From Helicobacter burdigaliensis (lineage in GTDB: Bacteria; Campylobacterota; Campylobacteria; Campylobacterales; Helicobacteraceae), in assembly GCF_003670295.1 (NCBI RefSeq), contig NZ_QXJG01000010.1:1-62720 (forward strand): a stretch of 62,720 nucleotides of DNA. Direction: 5' to 3'. Positions 28,281 through 37,595 of the stretch are shown in pieces. Made by a program: the position numbers and the translations under genes. The notes beneath the pieces are model-generated. The model worked only from the letters and a program-made list of their open reading frames with translations. It was not told where the DNA came from and searched no databases. Each line of letters starts with the position of its first letter. The first letter of the stretch is position 1.

Positions 28281-28726
28281 TATCCCTCCTTTTCAAACCA
28301 TAAGTCTTATTTAAATTTATAGATAAAATTCCTATCATACCATAAAATTATTTTTTAAATATTTACTTAATGTTTTTTACTTTTTCTTTCACTCTCTCTT
28401 CTTCACATATATTTTATTTTCGCAGTAGATTCTAATTTCATTATCAAAACTATCTTGTTTTTGTCCTCAATAAAGCAAAGCTTAAAATAGACAAAAAATA
28501 TCAGTTTCCTTGTCAAAATTTCCAACAAATCAATTATTCTTAAAAACCCTCTATCATTAACTCATCCTTCTCTAATCCTAAGAGATACTTTAAAAAAGTT
28601 CATATTAACAATTTAAAAAAATTAAAATTTAAGCTTTATCACTCAATTAATATACCAACTTTCAATCCTTATAGGTATGTCTTTGTTTTGAAAACTAATT
28701 TATTCTCTTAAATAAATAATCTTTAA
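28281..28726. other. Gene-free AT-rich stretch upstream of the autotransporter remnant
   Basis: About 450 nt without a supportable gene. It contains stops in all frames, a -10-rich leader for the acyltransferase gene near its left end, and on the minus strand a 25-codon open stretch (about 28395-28470) reading QDSFDNEIRIYCENKIYV with no start or ribosome site. It may be eroded coding DNA. Confidence 0.5.
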
Positions 28727-28981
28727 AAAAATTCCAACTTAAATCTTAGGGATGGAGTTGGATATATGAGCGATCTAAGAAAATCTGGAACAAAAAGTTT
28801 TGGCGATAGTGCAGGTGTGCATATTTTTAAAGGTTTAAAAGATGATAGAGCTTTTATCAATCTTAATACTTCTTATAATCTTAGTCAAAATACACGCATA
28901 AGTTTAGATTATGAAAAAAGCTTTGATGGGGATTTAAATATTGATTGGAGTTTCAATGCAAATCTAAGATACAGCTTCTAG
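28727..28981 (+). pseudogene. Remnant of an autotransporter/outer-membrane beta-barrel gene
   Basis: An open frame from 28727 reads KNSNLNLRDGVGYMSDL and continues as alternating beta-strand sequence GLKDDRAFINLNTSYNL, then RISLDYEKSF, ending NANLRYSF. This is the C-terminal end of an autotransporter barrel with the terminal Phe recognised by BAM. Only about 85 codons remain, with no signal peptide, passenger, or ribosome site at the ATG 28766. The 5' part is gone. Its stop overlaps the end of the convergent ppx/gppA-type gene by 18 nt. Confidence 0.75.
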
Positions 28982-29884
28982 GGCGTCTATTATCACGCCC
29001 TCTCTTAAGCCCTCATCTACGACAAGCACTCTAGTAAAATCCAAAGCTTCCATAAAAAACAAAAAAAGATAAATTCCAATATCCATTACATCTGCCCTAT
29101 ACTCTCCTACAAGGCTAATTTTTTCTTCTAAGCTTAAATTTGAAAATTTTTCTAACTGCTCCAAAAAATCTTCTCTTGTAAGCTCTCCCCCTAAAGTTTT
29201 AATTTGATGATAATTATCCAACCCAACTTTAAAAGCATACACACTTGTTGGGATACCACTATTTGCTACCATAAATTTTGCATCAAAACCTTCTGCCCTA
29301 GCCTCTTTTGCAAATTCTTTAAGAGATTTTAGAATCTTTTCTTTATTCCTTAATAAAGTTTGCAAATTACTATATTTATCTTTTGCAGTTACAATTCCTA
29401 TTGAAAAGCTTTTAGAAAATATCTTTTCATTCTTACAAAAAATAAATTCACTACTCGCACCCCCCATATCCACCACTAAAAAACAATCTTTATTCAATTC
29501 TCTTTTTACTTTAGAAATCTCTTTTATCGCTCTCTTAGAAGCCAAAGCACTAAGTCTTGCTTCCTCCTCTCCGCTAATTATTCTAAAGGCAATACCGCAT
29601 TGTTTTATACACAAGCTTAACACTTCTTCTTTATTATTTGCCTTACGCATAGCTTCTGTGGTGATAGCTAATATTTTATCATTTTGCGTAATATTTAAAA
29701 CTTTTTTCAATTCACACAAAGCCTCCAAAAGCCTATTTATTGCACTTTTTCCTATAATGCCTTTACTTTGCAATTCTTCTGAAATACGAATTGTGCGTTC
29801 ATATTCTCCTTTTATTTGCAAATTTTCATCCATTTTAACTGCACGCAAAGAGTTACTACCTAAATCAATCCCAACATAATCCAC
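28964..29884 (-). CDS. Ppx/GppA-family phosphatase
   Basis: 306-aa enzyme of the exopolyphosphatase/guanosine pentaphosphate phosphatase family: GIDLGSNSLRAVKMDENLQ at the N-terminus, SGEEEARLSALASKRAI near 100, and VVDMGGASSEFIFCKN near 137-152. It lacks the C-terminal HD-like domain of long Ppx proteins, as common in Campylobacterota. The start is GTG at 29884, sharing one base with the histidine kinase stop (TAGTG). Co-transcribed with the Spy-like/two-component genes, which suggests a stress-response role. Confidence 0.92.
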   Translation of the reverse strand: MDYVGIDLGSNSLRAVKMDENLQIKGEYERTIRISEELQSKGIIGKSAINRLLEALCELKKVLNITQNDKILAITTEAMRKANNKEEVLSLCIKQCGIAFRIISGEEEARLSALASKRAIKEISKVKRELNKDCFLVVDMGGASSEFIFCKNEKIFSKSFSIGIVTAKDKYSNLQTLLRNKEKILKSLKEFAKEARAEGFDAKFMVANSGIPTSVYAFKVGLDNYHQIKTLGGELTREDFLEQLEKFSNLSLEEKISLVGEYRADVMDIGIYLFLFFMEALDFTRVLVVDEGLREGVIIDALEAVS

Positions 29885-31122
29885 TAAATCCCTCCAAAAT
29901 CAATTAAAAAATAATGCTGCTCTTCTTTGTATTCATAGCTTAGATTAAAAGAATGCAACTCCAAAATACCCTTAACAATGCAAAGCCCAAGCCCATATCC
30001 TAAAATATGTTCATGCTTACTATCCCTATAAAAAGGCTCTAAATAATAATCAATCTTCTTGCTTAAAGGCTCTCCAAAATTACTAATGCTTAAAATTTTT
30101 CTATTGCTTAAGATTACACTTTTTACTAAAATTTTTCCTTTGCTTTTATATTTATACGCATTTTCAATGAGATTCTTAACCACAAGAGATAAAAAATGTA
30201 AATCCCCATTAATCTTATAATTTTCATTTAATTCTAGTTCTAAATCCTCTTGCGTAATTTTTAGGCTTTGCAAAGTTTCTAGCATCAATGTATCTATCCC
30301 AAAACTCTTAAAATCAAGCAAATCTTTGCCCTCTTGTATCTTTTCAAAAGTCAAAATTTTTGTAATGAGATTATCCAAATCATTAATAGAACGCACCATT
30401 TGCTCTTTATGAGAACTTTTAGGCATAAGCTCTAAGCTTAATCTAACCTTTGCAATAGGAGTTTTTAACTCATGTCCTATATTTTTTAGCACAAGCTCCC
30501 TTACTTTTAATAAATGCGAAATTTTACCTGCCATTTTATTAAAGCTAAGTGCTAGTGTTGCTTGCTGTGGCTCTTTGGGGATAGGAATTTTTAAGTCATA
30601 TTTACCTTTAGAAAACTCTTCTAATGCGTTTTTTAATACTTTAAGGGGTTGCAACATCGTAAGCAAAAACCCAAAAATTAAAAGCAATAAAATTATCTGC
30701 AAAATAAACCAAAAATTTATAGAATTGTCATAAAAAATCTCTTCTTTTACATCTTTTTGTGCTATAAATCTATCCCCTAAATAATCCAACAAAAAGCCAT
30801 AAAACTGCTTAGATTTATACAATTTTATTTTTGCAAGAGAATTTTTATTTTCATAAAGAATCTTAAAATCTTTTGGCAATTCTTCTAAAATCACAAATCC
30901 ATTTGTTTTTAAATATCTCTCTAAGCTCTTGACATCTCCCCCCACAAACTCAATCATAGACTGCTGTGCAAAAGAAAGAATGCTATTTAGTGTTCTTTCT
31001 TTGTTGTGTTTTAAATTAGACATATTAAAAGAATAAGCAACCACACAAACCAAAATTATAGAAAATAAAAATAACCCATAAATTTGCAAAAATAAGGGTG
31101 GGTAAAAGCTTCTTAATCGCAA
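29884..31122 (-). CDS. Sensor histidine kinase (OmpR-partner, CpxA/ArsS-like)
   Basis: 412-aa inner-membrane kinase. Membrane helices at about 13-32 and 137-157 enclose a periplasmic sensor of about 100 residues. A HAMP domain follows, then HisKA with KNIGHELKTPIAKVR (phospho-acceptor His217) and an HATPase domain with NLIENAYKYKSKG and GYGLGLCIVKGILELH. Its start overlaps the response regulator end by 10 nt. The cognate regulator and a Spy-like periplasmic protein lie upstream; together they look like an envelope-stress system. Confidence 0.93.
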   Translation of the reverse strand: MRLRSFYPPLFLQIYGLFLFSIILVCVVAYSFNMSNLKHNKERTLNSILSFAQQSMIEFVGGDVKSLERYLKTNGFVILEELPKDFKILYENKNSLAKIKLYKSKQFYGFLLDYLGDRFIAQKDVKEEIFYDNSINFWFILQIILLLLIFGFLLTMLQPLKVLKNALEEFSKGKYDLKIPIPKEPQQATLALSFNKMAGKISHLLKVRELVLKNIGHELKTPIAKVRLSLELMPKSSHKEQMVRSINDLDNLITKILTFEKIQEGKDLLDFKSFGIDTLMLETLQSLKITQEDLELELNENYKINGDLHFLSLVVKNLIENAYKYKSKGKILVKSVILSNRKILSISNFGEPLSKKIDYYLEPFYRDSKHEHILGYGLGLCIVKGILELHSFNLSYEYKEEQHYFLIDFGGI

Positions 31123-31781
31123 AATTTATATCCTATGCCCCAAATAGATTGTATAAATTTAGGCTCTTTGGCATCATCTTTTAGTTTATTTCGCAAATTT
31201 CTTATATGCGTATCAATGCTTCTAAGGGAGGAATCAGGAGCTATTGTAGAAATAGCCTGTGCTAAACTCTCCCTAGAAAAAGGCTTCCCTTTATTGCTTA
31301 AAAGCAATACTAAAATCTCATACTCTGCAGGTGTAAGCTCCAAACTCTCCCCCCCTAAGCTCACATGCCTTTTACTCACATCAATGCTTAAATTAGCAAA
31401 ATTTAACATTTCATTATTTGTATAACGCTTCAAAAGCGCATTGATTCTAGCTACAAGCTCAATAGGCTCATAAGACTTTGCCAAATAATCATCCGCCCCT
31501 CTCTCAAAGCCCAAAATTTTACTAGAAATATCCCCTCTAGCTGATGAAATAATCAAAGGCATATCGCTAAACTCTCTTATCTTTTGACACAACTCCAAGC
31601 CATTCATTTTTGGCAACATAATATCAAGCACTCCAAGATGAAATCTCTCTTTTTTTAAAATCTCTAAAGCATTTTCTGGATCTTGTGTGGCAAAAACTTC
31701 CATATTGCTTTGCTCTAAAAAATCCACAAGTAATTTTTGCATCTCTAAATCATCTTCTACAATCAATATCTTATACATCAA
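31113..31781 (-). CDS. OmpR-family response regulator
   Basis: 222-aa regulator. The receiver domain has acidic ED residues at 9-11, phospho-acceptor Asp53 in LDIMLPKMNG, and the conserved Lys in DDYLAKSYEP. The OmpR winged helix (about 125-220) has ELTPAEYEILVLLL and SLRSIDTHIRNLRNKLK, then the SIWGIGYKF wing. It resembles ArsR/RacR-type regulators, but orthology cannot be fixed here. It begins 5 nt after the Spy-like gene. Confidence 0.94.
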   Translation of the reverse strand: MMYKILIVEDDLEMQKLLVDFLEQSNMEVFATQDPENALEILKKERFHLGVLDIMLPKMNGLELCQKIREFSDMPLIISSARGDISSKILGFERGADDYLAKSYEPIELVARINALLKRYTNNEMLNFANLSIDVSKRHVSLGGESLELTPAEYEILVLLLSNKGKPFSRESLAQAISTIAPDSSLRSIDTHIRNLRNKLKDDAKEPKFIQSIWGIGYKFCD

Positions 31782-31786
31782 AACTC

Positions 31787-32152
31787 CTATTTTAACATTT
31801 CTTGTGCTAGTTCTTTCATTCGCTCCTTGCTAAGTTTTTTGGCTAAAAGTTGATAAAATTCTATTTGTGCTTCTATATAATCCTCACTAATTGCGTCCAT
31901 AATGGTTCTATACTTTTCAAAATCCACATCTTTTTCTTGCAAGATTTCTAAAAGCATTAGCTCTTCTGTGCGATTAATATTTTTATAATACACCTTTTTT
32001 TCTTGATGATAATCTTCTAAAACAACCTTAATATCCGCCCTCTCCTTTTGGCTTAAGTGCATACTATCCAAAACCCTTAAAAGATCCTTTGCTTCTACAA
32101 AACCCACCAACAAAAAAATTACACAACTTAACTTTTTAATCATCTTTAGCAC
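31787..32152 (-). CDS. Spy/CpxP-like small periplasmic protein
   Basis: 121 aa. A basic start and hydrophobic segment ending FVEAK look like a signal peptide cleaved near residue 21. The mature part is entirely helical and charged, with HLSQKERADIKVVLEDYHQE, a long amphipathic helix and LAKKLSKERMKELAQEML, in the manner of the LTXXQ/Spy-CpxP hairpin proteins. It is the first gene of the operon with response regulator, kinase and Ppx/GppA protein, the position expected of a feedback sensor. Heavy-metal sensing is an alternative. Confidence 0.75.
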   Translation of the reverse strand: MLKMIKKLSCVIFLLVGFVEAKDLLRVLDSMHLSQKERADIKVVLEDYHQEKKVYYKNINRTEELMLLEILQEKDVDFEKYRTIMDAISEDYIEAQIEFYQLLAKKLSKERMKELAQEMLK

Positions 32153-32306
32153 TCTTTAAGATTGAATTCTCTTTACAAAGAATTTTATAAACTTTCCTCT
32201 TTGTAAAAACTAAAATCAAAAACTTTTAATTTATTAGATTTCACAAGAGATTTAATTTTAATATGCTAAAATCTCCAACTAAAAAATAAAACATATGAGG
32301 TTTTTT

Positions 32307-33638
32307 ATGCTTAGATTTGCACCAAGCCCCACTGGCGATATGCACACAGGAAATTTAAGGGCAGCAATTTTTAATTACATTCTTGCAAAACAAAAAAATG
32401 AATCTTTTTTATTAAGAATTGAAAATACCGATACTTCAAGAAATATAGAAGGCAAAGATAAAGATATTATGTTTTTACTTACGCTTTTTGGAATCTCTTG
32501 GGATAGTCTTGTCTATCAAAGCAACAATTTTCCACGCCACAGACAATTAGCAGAATACCTTATTACGCAAGGTAAGGCGTTTTATTGCTATTGCACAAAA
32601 GAATTTTTGGATAAAAAAAGAGAAGAAGCCAAAGAGAATAAAATAGCTTTTAGATACCAAGATTCTTGGGCACTTTTGGAAAAAGATACTAACAAAAATC
32701 CAGTAATTAGACTAAAAGGTTCTAGTGAGCCTATGAGCTTTTATGATGAGATTAAAGGCAAAGTGGAATTTAATGCCAATGAAGTAGATAGTTTTGTGAT
32801 TATTAAAGAAGATGGCATACCCACTTATAACTTTGCTTGTGCGGTTGATGATATGCTTTATGATGTGGATTTTATCGTTAGGGGCGAAGATCATGTAAGC
32901 AACACTCCAAAACAAATCCTAATCCACCAAGGGCTAAATTACGATAAAAAAATACAATTTGCCCACTTGCCAATAATCCTCAATGAAGAGGGTAAAAAAA
33001 TGAGCAAAAGAGATAATGCTTCTAGCGTGCAATGGCTTTTAAATGAAGGGTTTTTGCCTCAAGCGATTGCAAATTATTTAATCTTAATAGGCAACCACAC
33101 TCCTTGTGAAGTTTTCACAATGCAAGAAGCAATTTCTTGGTTTGATATTAAAAAAATTGCAAAAGCCCCTGCTAGATTTGATATTGATAAATTAAGATTT
33201 TTAAATAGAGAGCATTTTAAACGCTTAAACGAACTGGATTTAGCCGCTCTTCTAGGCTATAAAGATTCTAGCATCGGTGGCTTGGCTAAGCTCTATTTAC
33301 AAGAATCTAGCACCCTAAATGAACTAAAAGAAAAAATAGATCGCATCTTCTTTAATAAAGCCAAATTACTAGAACAAGAAGAAAATGGAGAGATTTTAGA
33401 GCTTAAAGAAGAATTTACAACACTCCACAATACTCTTTTAAAGCTTTTAGAAAACCTAGATTTACAAAATACCAGCTATGAAGAATTTAAAACAAAAGCT
33501 ATGCAAGAATCCAATCTCAAAGGAAAACGCTTTTTTAAACCCTTACGCTATTTACTAACAGGCTTTGAACATGGTCCAGAGCTAAATGACTTATTCTTAT
33601 ATTTACGCAATTTTTTAACAGATATTTTAAGGAAATAA
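32307..33638 (+). CDS. gltX: Glutamyl-tRNA synthetase, GltX2 type
   Basis: 443-aa class I synthetase. RFAPSPTGDMHTGNLRAAIF contains the HIGH-type signature (HTGN). KMSKRDNASSVQWL holds the KMSKR loop. The C-terminal anticodon-binding domain is present. The N-terminus and the segment around FRYQDSWALLEKD resemble the second GluRS (GltX2) of H. pylori, which charges tRNA-Gln with Glu for GatCAB; this is by recall. The start 32307 has GAGG at proper spacing; the ATG at 32295 contains that SD. Followed directly by yggT and slt. Confidence 0.93.
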   Translation: MLRFAPSPTGDMHTGNLRAAIFNYILAKQKNESFLLRIENTDTSRNIEGKDKDIMFLLTLFGISWDSLVYQSNNFPRHRQLAEYLITQGKAFYCYCTKEFLDKKREEAKENKIAFRYQDSWALLEKDTNKNPVIRLKGSSEPMSFYDEIKGKVEFNANEVDSFVIIKEDGIPTYNFACAVDDMLYDVDFIVRGEDHVSNTPKQILIHQGLNYDKKIQFAHLPIILNEEGKKMSKRDNASSVQWLLNEGFLPQAIANYLILIGNHTPCEVFTMQEAISWFDIKKIAKAPARFDIDKLRFLNREHFKRLNELDLAALLGYKDSSIGGLAKLYLQESSTLNELKEKIDRIFFNKAKLLEQEENGEILELKEEFTTLHNTLLKLLENLDLQNTSYEEFKTKAMQESNLKGKRFFKPLRYLLTGFEHGPELNDLFLYLRNFLTDILRK

Positions 33639-33639
33639 T

Positions 33640-33930
33640 ATGGTTTTAAGCACATTTATTCAAGCAGTTGCACAAATCTTAAGCATGGTAATCAATCTCT
33701 ATATTTGGGTGATTATTATAGCAGCCATTATCTCGTGGGTGCGTCCTGATCCTTATAATCCAATCGTGCAAATCCTCTACAAGCTCACCGAGCCCCTTTA
33801 TGCTAAAATCCGTCGTGTTATCCCAACGGTTATTAGTGGAGTAGATTTAACCCCACTGATTGTTCTTTTGTGCTTAAAGTTTATTGATCTTTTTATCATC
33901 AGACTTCTTTTAAACTTTTCAAACTTATAA
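33640..33930 (+). CDS. YggT family membrane protein
   Basis: 96 aa with two hydrophobic segments (about 8-28 and 68-92) and the family motif SWVRPDPYNPIVQILYKLTE between them. YggT proteins are small inner-membrane proteins linked to osmotic tolerance and, in some bacteria, division-site organisation. It starts 1 nt after gltX and is followed within 9 nt by the lytic transglycosylase gene. Confidence 0.9.
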   Translation: MVLSTFIQAVAQILSMVINLYIWVIIIAAIISWVRPDPYNPIVQILYKLTEPLYAKIRRVIPTVISGVDLTPLIVLLCLKFIDLFIIRLLLNFSNL

Positions 33931-33939
33931 GGTTTTCTT

Positions 33940-35583
33940 ATGCTTAAAAAACTCATTTTACTTTTTTTCATCTCTTTTGCTTGTTTACAAGCTAAAACCA
34001 CACAACCCCCTACACACAAACCCATAACCTTAGAATATTTAAAACAGCAACCCAAAGGTATTTCGCGTGATTTTTATATTTGGCTTTTCTTGCAACAAGA
34101 AATTAGCCCAAAAGAAGCCAGTGAAGCTTATAAACTTGCTAAAAACAAAAACACTAAACTTTTTGGACTTTATTTTAAAAAAGGCGACAACAAAAACCTC
34201 TCTTTAAAAACAATCTGCGAGAGAATGCCTACTTCAAAACTTATCAAACAAGATACAAACTGCATTAGCAAAGCACTTACTCTAAAAAAGGCTGAAACAC
34301 TTGATAAGAGAACTCTTGCCATGCTTTCAAAAAAACTCACAAAAGTTAATCCAACTCTTTCAAGAAGCCTTGCTATAATGGCTAGCAAGAATCCTTTTAA
34401 TGAACTCCTAAAAGAAAATGCTAATTTTATAGGAAATTTTTATTTCAATCTCTCACAAAGTTTCAAAAATACCCACCTAAACAAACCAATTCCCCCAAAA
34501 AGATTAGCACAACTTTTAAAAGAAAAAAATTCTACCTTTTTAAGAATGATAAAAAGTGCTATAATTTCTCAAAATATGAGCGTTTTTAGCCATTCTTTTT
34601 TGGATTTAGATTATACAAATTCTAAGCAATTTTTAGATTATGAAAGCTCTTTTTATTTAGGAATGAATTTTCTTTTTATTAAAAAAGATTCTGCAAAAGC
34701 CCTTCCTTTACTAGAAACTTCTTTACAAAAATCCTACCGATCCTTAGATCAAAATAGAGCAATTTTTTGGATGTATCTAGCTTCTAAAGATACAAAATTT
34801 TTAACCAAGCTCATAGAAAAAAAAGATGTAGATATTTACTCCCTTGCAGCCCTTGAGCTAACTCATAGCAAACCACAATTCAACATTATCCAAAAGATAG
34901 ACACCAAGCCCACTCCTGCAACTTGGGATATAAAAGATCCATTTGAATGGGAAAAGATTCTAGCAAACTATAAAAAAACAAAAAATCCAAAACTTCTAGA
35001 AAAGGTTAATCACACAAACACAACTCCACATTTTGTGTGGCTTAGCAAAAAAACAGGAGAAGAATATTTTTTAACCCCTTATCCTGAAATTTTTTCTAAA
35101 TTTAGCAAAGAAACACAAGCACTTCTTTATGCTTTAGGCAGACAAGAGAGCCTTTTTATCCCCACTGCGATTTCTACTTCTTATGCACTAGGGATTATGC
35201 AGCTTATGCCCTTTAATGTAGAAGCTATCGCAAAAGACTTCAAAGAAGACAAAAAGGTCGGCTATTTAGATATGTTTGATCCAAACACTAATGTGCGTTA
35301 TGCAGAATATTTTACAAGACCGCTTTTAAGAGAGTTTAAACATCCTTTATTTATTTCTTATGCTTATAATGGAGGACCCGGATTTACAAGACGACTTTTA
35401 GCCAAAAACTATCTTTTTAAAAAGAATAATTCGCTAGATCCTTGGTATAGCATAGAGATGATTCCCTATGAAGAATCAAGAATCTATGGCAAAAAGGTTC
35501 TTGCAAACTACATAATCTACAAAAGAATCTTTGGCTTTGAGAGCAACCTTTTACCTCTTTTAGAGCAGACACTCATTTACTAA
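33940..35583 (+). CDS. slt: Soluble lytic murein transglycosylase (Slt)
   Basis: 547 aa. A signal peptide (LILLFFISFACLQAK, cleaved about residue 19) exports it to the periplasm. A long alpha-helical superhelical domain precedes the SLT catalytic domain: YALGRQESLFIPTAISTSYA with the catalytic Glu in RQESLF, ALGIMQLMPFN, and SYAYNGGPGFTRR. It cleaves the MurNAc-GlcNAc bond making 1,6-anhydro ends. Third gene of gltX-yggT-slt. Normal length for Campylobacterota Slt. Confidence 0.93.
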   Translation: MLKKLILLFFISFACLQAKTTQPPTHKPITLEYLKQQPKGISRDFYIWLFLQQEISPKEASEAYKLAKNKNTKLFGLYFKKGDNKNLSLKTICERMPTSKLIKQDTNCISKALTLKKAETLDKRTLAMLSKKLTKVNPTLSRSLAIMASKNPFNELLKENANFIGNFYFNLSQSFKNTHLNKPIPPKRLAQLLKEKNSTFLRMIKSAIISQNMSVFSHSFLDLDYTNSKQFLDYESSFYLGMNFLFIKKDSAKALPLLETSLQKSYRSLDQNRAIFWMYLASKDTKFLTKLIEKKDVDIYSLAALELTHSKPQFNIIQKIDTKPTPATWDIKDPFEWEKILANYKKTKNPKLLEKVNHTNTTPHFVWLSKKTGEEYFLTPYPEIFSKFSKETQALLYALGRQESLFIPTAISTSYALGIMQLMPFNVEAIAKDFKEDKKVGYLDMFDPNTNVRYAEYFTRPLLREFKHPLFISYAYNGGPGFTRRLLAKNYLFKKNNSLDPWYSIEMIPYEESRIYGKKVLANYIIYKRIFGFESNLLPLLEQTLIY

Positions 35584-35606
35584 ATCTAGGCTTTTAGCCT
35601 TAGATT
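35583..35606. terminator. Hairpin between slt and convergent small gene
   Basis: AATCTAGGC-TTTTA-GCC-T-TAGATT forms a 9-bp stem with one bulge. It spans the ends of slt and the convergent 85-aa gene. No clear T-tract follows, so termination strength is uncertain. Confidence 0.4.
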
Positions 35607-35843
35607 CATCACAAAATTACTTATATTTTTATATTCTTTTTGTTGTTGTCTATCTATTAGCAAGGTAGCAAGATTATGCATAGCTAGTATTTCTAAAATC
35701 TTTATAAGTTCAAATTTACTTAAAGTTTCAAACTTATTTAAAGCTATGTGTAAGCCATCTTTCATGATTATAGTGGTTGCTAGTCTGCCTACAAATTTAG
35801 GGCGTTTTTCTTTTTCTTCTTTATTGTTAAAGACCTTAATCAT
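35586..35843 (-). CDS. Hypothetical small protein
   Basis: 85 aa, function not recognised. It is basic at the N-terminus (NNKEEKEKRPKFVGR), has a short beta-like stretch LATTIIMKDGLHIAL and a helical centre (SKFELIKILEILAMHNLATLLI), and ends in a basic tail. No signal peptide. The ribosome site is weak (GATAGAG well upstream). It stands alone between slt (convergent) and comF (same strand, 128 nt upstream), so it could be a minor or chance frame, although its composition looks protein-like. Confidence 0.55.
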   Translation of the reverse strand: MIKVFNNKEEKEKRPKFVGRLATTIIMKDGLHIALNKFETLSKFELIKILEILAMHNLATLLIDRQQQKEYKNISNFVMNLRLKA

Positions 35844-35971
35844 ATCTTTTTTATTTTCTCTATCCTCTCTTTTGTTTTAAGGGGTTATGATTTGCCCCCA
35901 TAAATCAAGATTAAATTTGATTAATCTTTCAAATCAATTACTCCCACAATTTTTAAAAACCTTTTTACTCC

Positions 35972-36544
35972 TTATTCTTTTGCATCCGCTAAAGTAAAGG
36001 CACAAATTACCTCCCCGCCATTGTTTTGCACTGCAACTTTAGCTTCTTTAAGTGTTGTTCCTGTGGTGATAATATCATCTACCAAAATTACTCTTTTATC
36101 CTTTAGACTGCGATTTACCTTAAAATTTCTAGGATTTTTTAATCTAAATTTTAAATCTTTTCCCGCATAAGTAACTTTATTTCTAGCTTCTAGTGCATTA
36201 TACAAAGGCTTAATACCTATCCTTTGAAGCTCCTTTAGAAAAATAGAATTTTGCGCATAGCCCTTCTTTACATCTTCATCTATCCCAACACCATAGCATT
36301 CTAAAGAAAACTCCAAATTATCTCTAAGATAAAAAATAGCTTTTTTACTTAAAATTTTATAAATCTTACTACCTATTGGCTGATATTTGCTTAAAAACAA
36401 CATAGAATTAGAAGAGTATTCATAAAAGCTATACACTCTAAAGCCACTCTCCAACTCTCGCATTCTAGGATTTAAAGAGATAGAATCTTGACAAACCTTA
36501 CAAACACTTCCAAAAGAAAATTTTCCACATATTAAGCATCGCAT
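35972..36544 (-). CDS. comF: ComF family phosphoribosyltransferase-like protein
   Basis: 190 aa. An N-terminal zinc finger ([16 protein letters not shown]) precedes a type I phosphoribosyltransferase fold with RVILVDDIITTGTTLKEA (about 146-163), the PRPP loop. ComF proteins support DNA uptake during transformation. The start lies inside the tmk end (13-nt overlap). Last gene of the long tatB-to-comF unit; a natural competence role is by family. Confidence 0.9.
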   Translation of the reverse strand: MRCLICGKFSFGSVCKVCQDSISLNPRMRELESGFRVYSFYEYSSNSMLFLSKYQPIGSKIYKILSKKAIFYLRDNLEFSLECYGVGIDEDVKKGYAQNSIFLKELQRIGIKPLYNALEARNKVTYAGKDLKFRLKNPRNFKVNRSLKDKRVILVDDIITTGTTLKEAKVAVQNNGGEVICAFTLADAKE

Positions 36545-37107
36545 TTTATATAAGAAATAATTTCTTGTGTGATTTGCTCTTCTTTGTTATCAGCATTAAT
36601 TATAAGATAATCTAATTTTAAAAATTCCAAAACCTCTTTTATACGCTCTTGTAAAAGAAGCAAATATTCTATACCTCTTTTTTCAATCTTATCGTGCGTT
36701 TTACTATCTAGGCGTCTTTTTAACTCCTCTTTACTAAGCTCCAAAAATACAACTTTACTTGGCAATATTCCATTCAATGCAAATAAATTCAATTCCTTTA
36801 AAAGTGTGCAGTCAAAATCTTTTGCATAAGCCATACCTGAAACTAAACTTCTATCACTAATTACTAGCTTTTCTTTAGATTTTAATAAAACCTCATCAGC
36901 TAGCTGTGCTCTATCTGCTAAAAAAAGTAAAACTTCTGCTCTTTTGCTAATTTTTACTTCTTTGTTTAATAAAATCTCTCTTAGCTCACTTCCAAGCTCG
37001 CTACCTCCTGGCTCATTTACAAAAATAGCTTCTTTAAAAACTTCCCTTAAAGCCTTAATTTGCGTGCTTTTACCACAAGTATCAATCCCTTCAATCGCTA
37101 CATACAT
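36532..37107 (-). CDS. tmk: dTMP kinase
   Basis: 191-aa nucleotide kinase. P-loop [11 protein letters not shown] at residues 6-16, [13 protein letters not shown] near 34-46, and [14 protein letters not shown] near 84-97 define thymidylate kinase. The lid arginines lie in [16 protein letters not shown]. The start overlaps coaD by 10 nt and comF overlaps its end by 13 nt. Confidence 0.96.
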   Translation of the reverse strand: MYVAIEGIDTCGKSTQIKALREVFKEAIFVNEPGGSELGSELREILLNKEVKISKRAEVLLFLADRAQLADEVLLKSKEKLVISDRSLVSGMAYAKDFDCTLLKELNLFALNGILPSKVVFLELSKEELKRRLDSKTHDKIEKRGIEYLLLLQERIKEVLEFLKLDYLIINADNKEEQITQEIISYIKCDA

Positions 37108-37595
37108 CTTTTCTCCTTGATAAACTCATATACAAGCGGTGAAACAAGATGAGAAATATCCCCTCCATGCAACAAAATAGAACGCACCACAGTAGAGCTA
37201 ATAAAAGCATTTTGCAAAGAAGGCATAAGATAGATTGTTTCTAACTCTCTATTTAAAGAGGCATTTGCATAGCCCATTTGCAATTCATATTCAAAATCAC
37301 TCACAGCCCTAAGCCCACGGATTAGCACTCTAGCTTCTTGCTCTTTGGCAAAATCAGCTACTAAGTTATCAAAGCTATGCACGCATATGCTTTTTTTAAT
37401 CTCTTTTTCATCACAAATTGCTAAATTCACCATTTTTACTCTATCTTCAACGCTAAAAAGAGGCTTTTTAAGTTCAGATTTTGCCACTGCAATGATTATC
37501 CCATCAAATAAAAAAGAGGCGCGTTTTATCACATCTAAATGTCCATTAGTAATAGGATCAAAAGTCCCCGGATAAATTGCTATTTTTGGTTTCAA
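37098..37595 (-). CDS. coaD: Phosphopantetheine adenylyltransferase
   Basis: About 165-aa enzyme for the penultimate CoA step. [19 protein letters not shown] holds the TxGH nucleotide-binding motif, and LPMPSL-like [18 protein letters not shown] closes the active site (ISSTxxR). Start: a TTG at 37595 overlaps the pyrC stop as TTGA with GGAG 7 nt upstream. An ATG at 37607 lies inside pyrC and lacks a ribosome site, so TTG is preferred. Confidence 0.92.
   Translation of the reverse strand: MKPKIAIYPGTFDPITNGHLDVIKRASFLFDGIIIAVAKSELKKPLFSVEDRVKMVNLAICDEKEIKKSICVHSFDNLVADFAKEQEARVLIRGLRAVSDFEYELQMGYANASLNRELETIYLMPSLQNAFISSTVVRSILLHGGDISHLVSPLVYEFIKEKRCM

Noticed and set aside
28395-28470. Minus-strand stretch reading QDSFDNEIRIYCENKIYV
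   Set aside because: Only about 25 codons with no start codon or ribosome site; protein-like but too short to call beyond possible eroded DNA.
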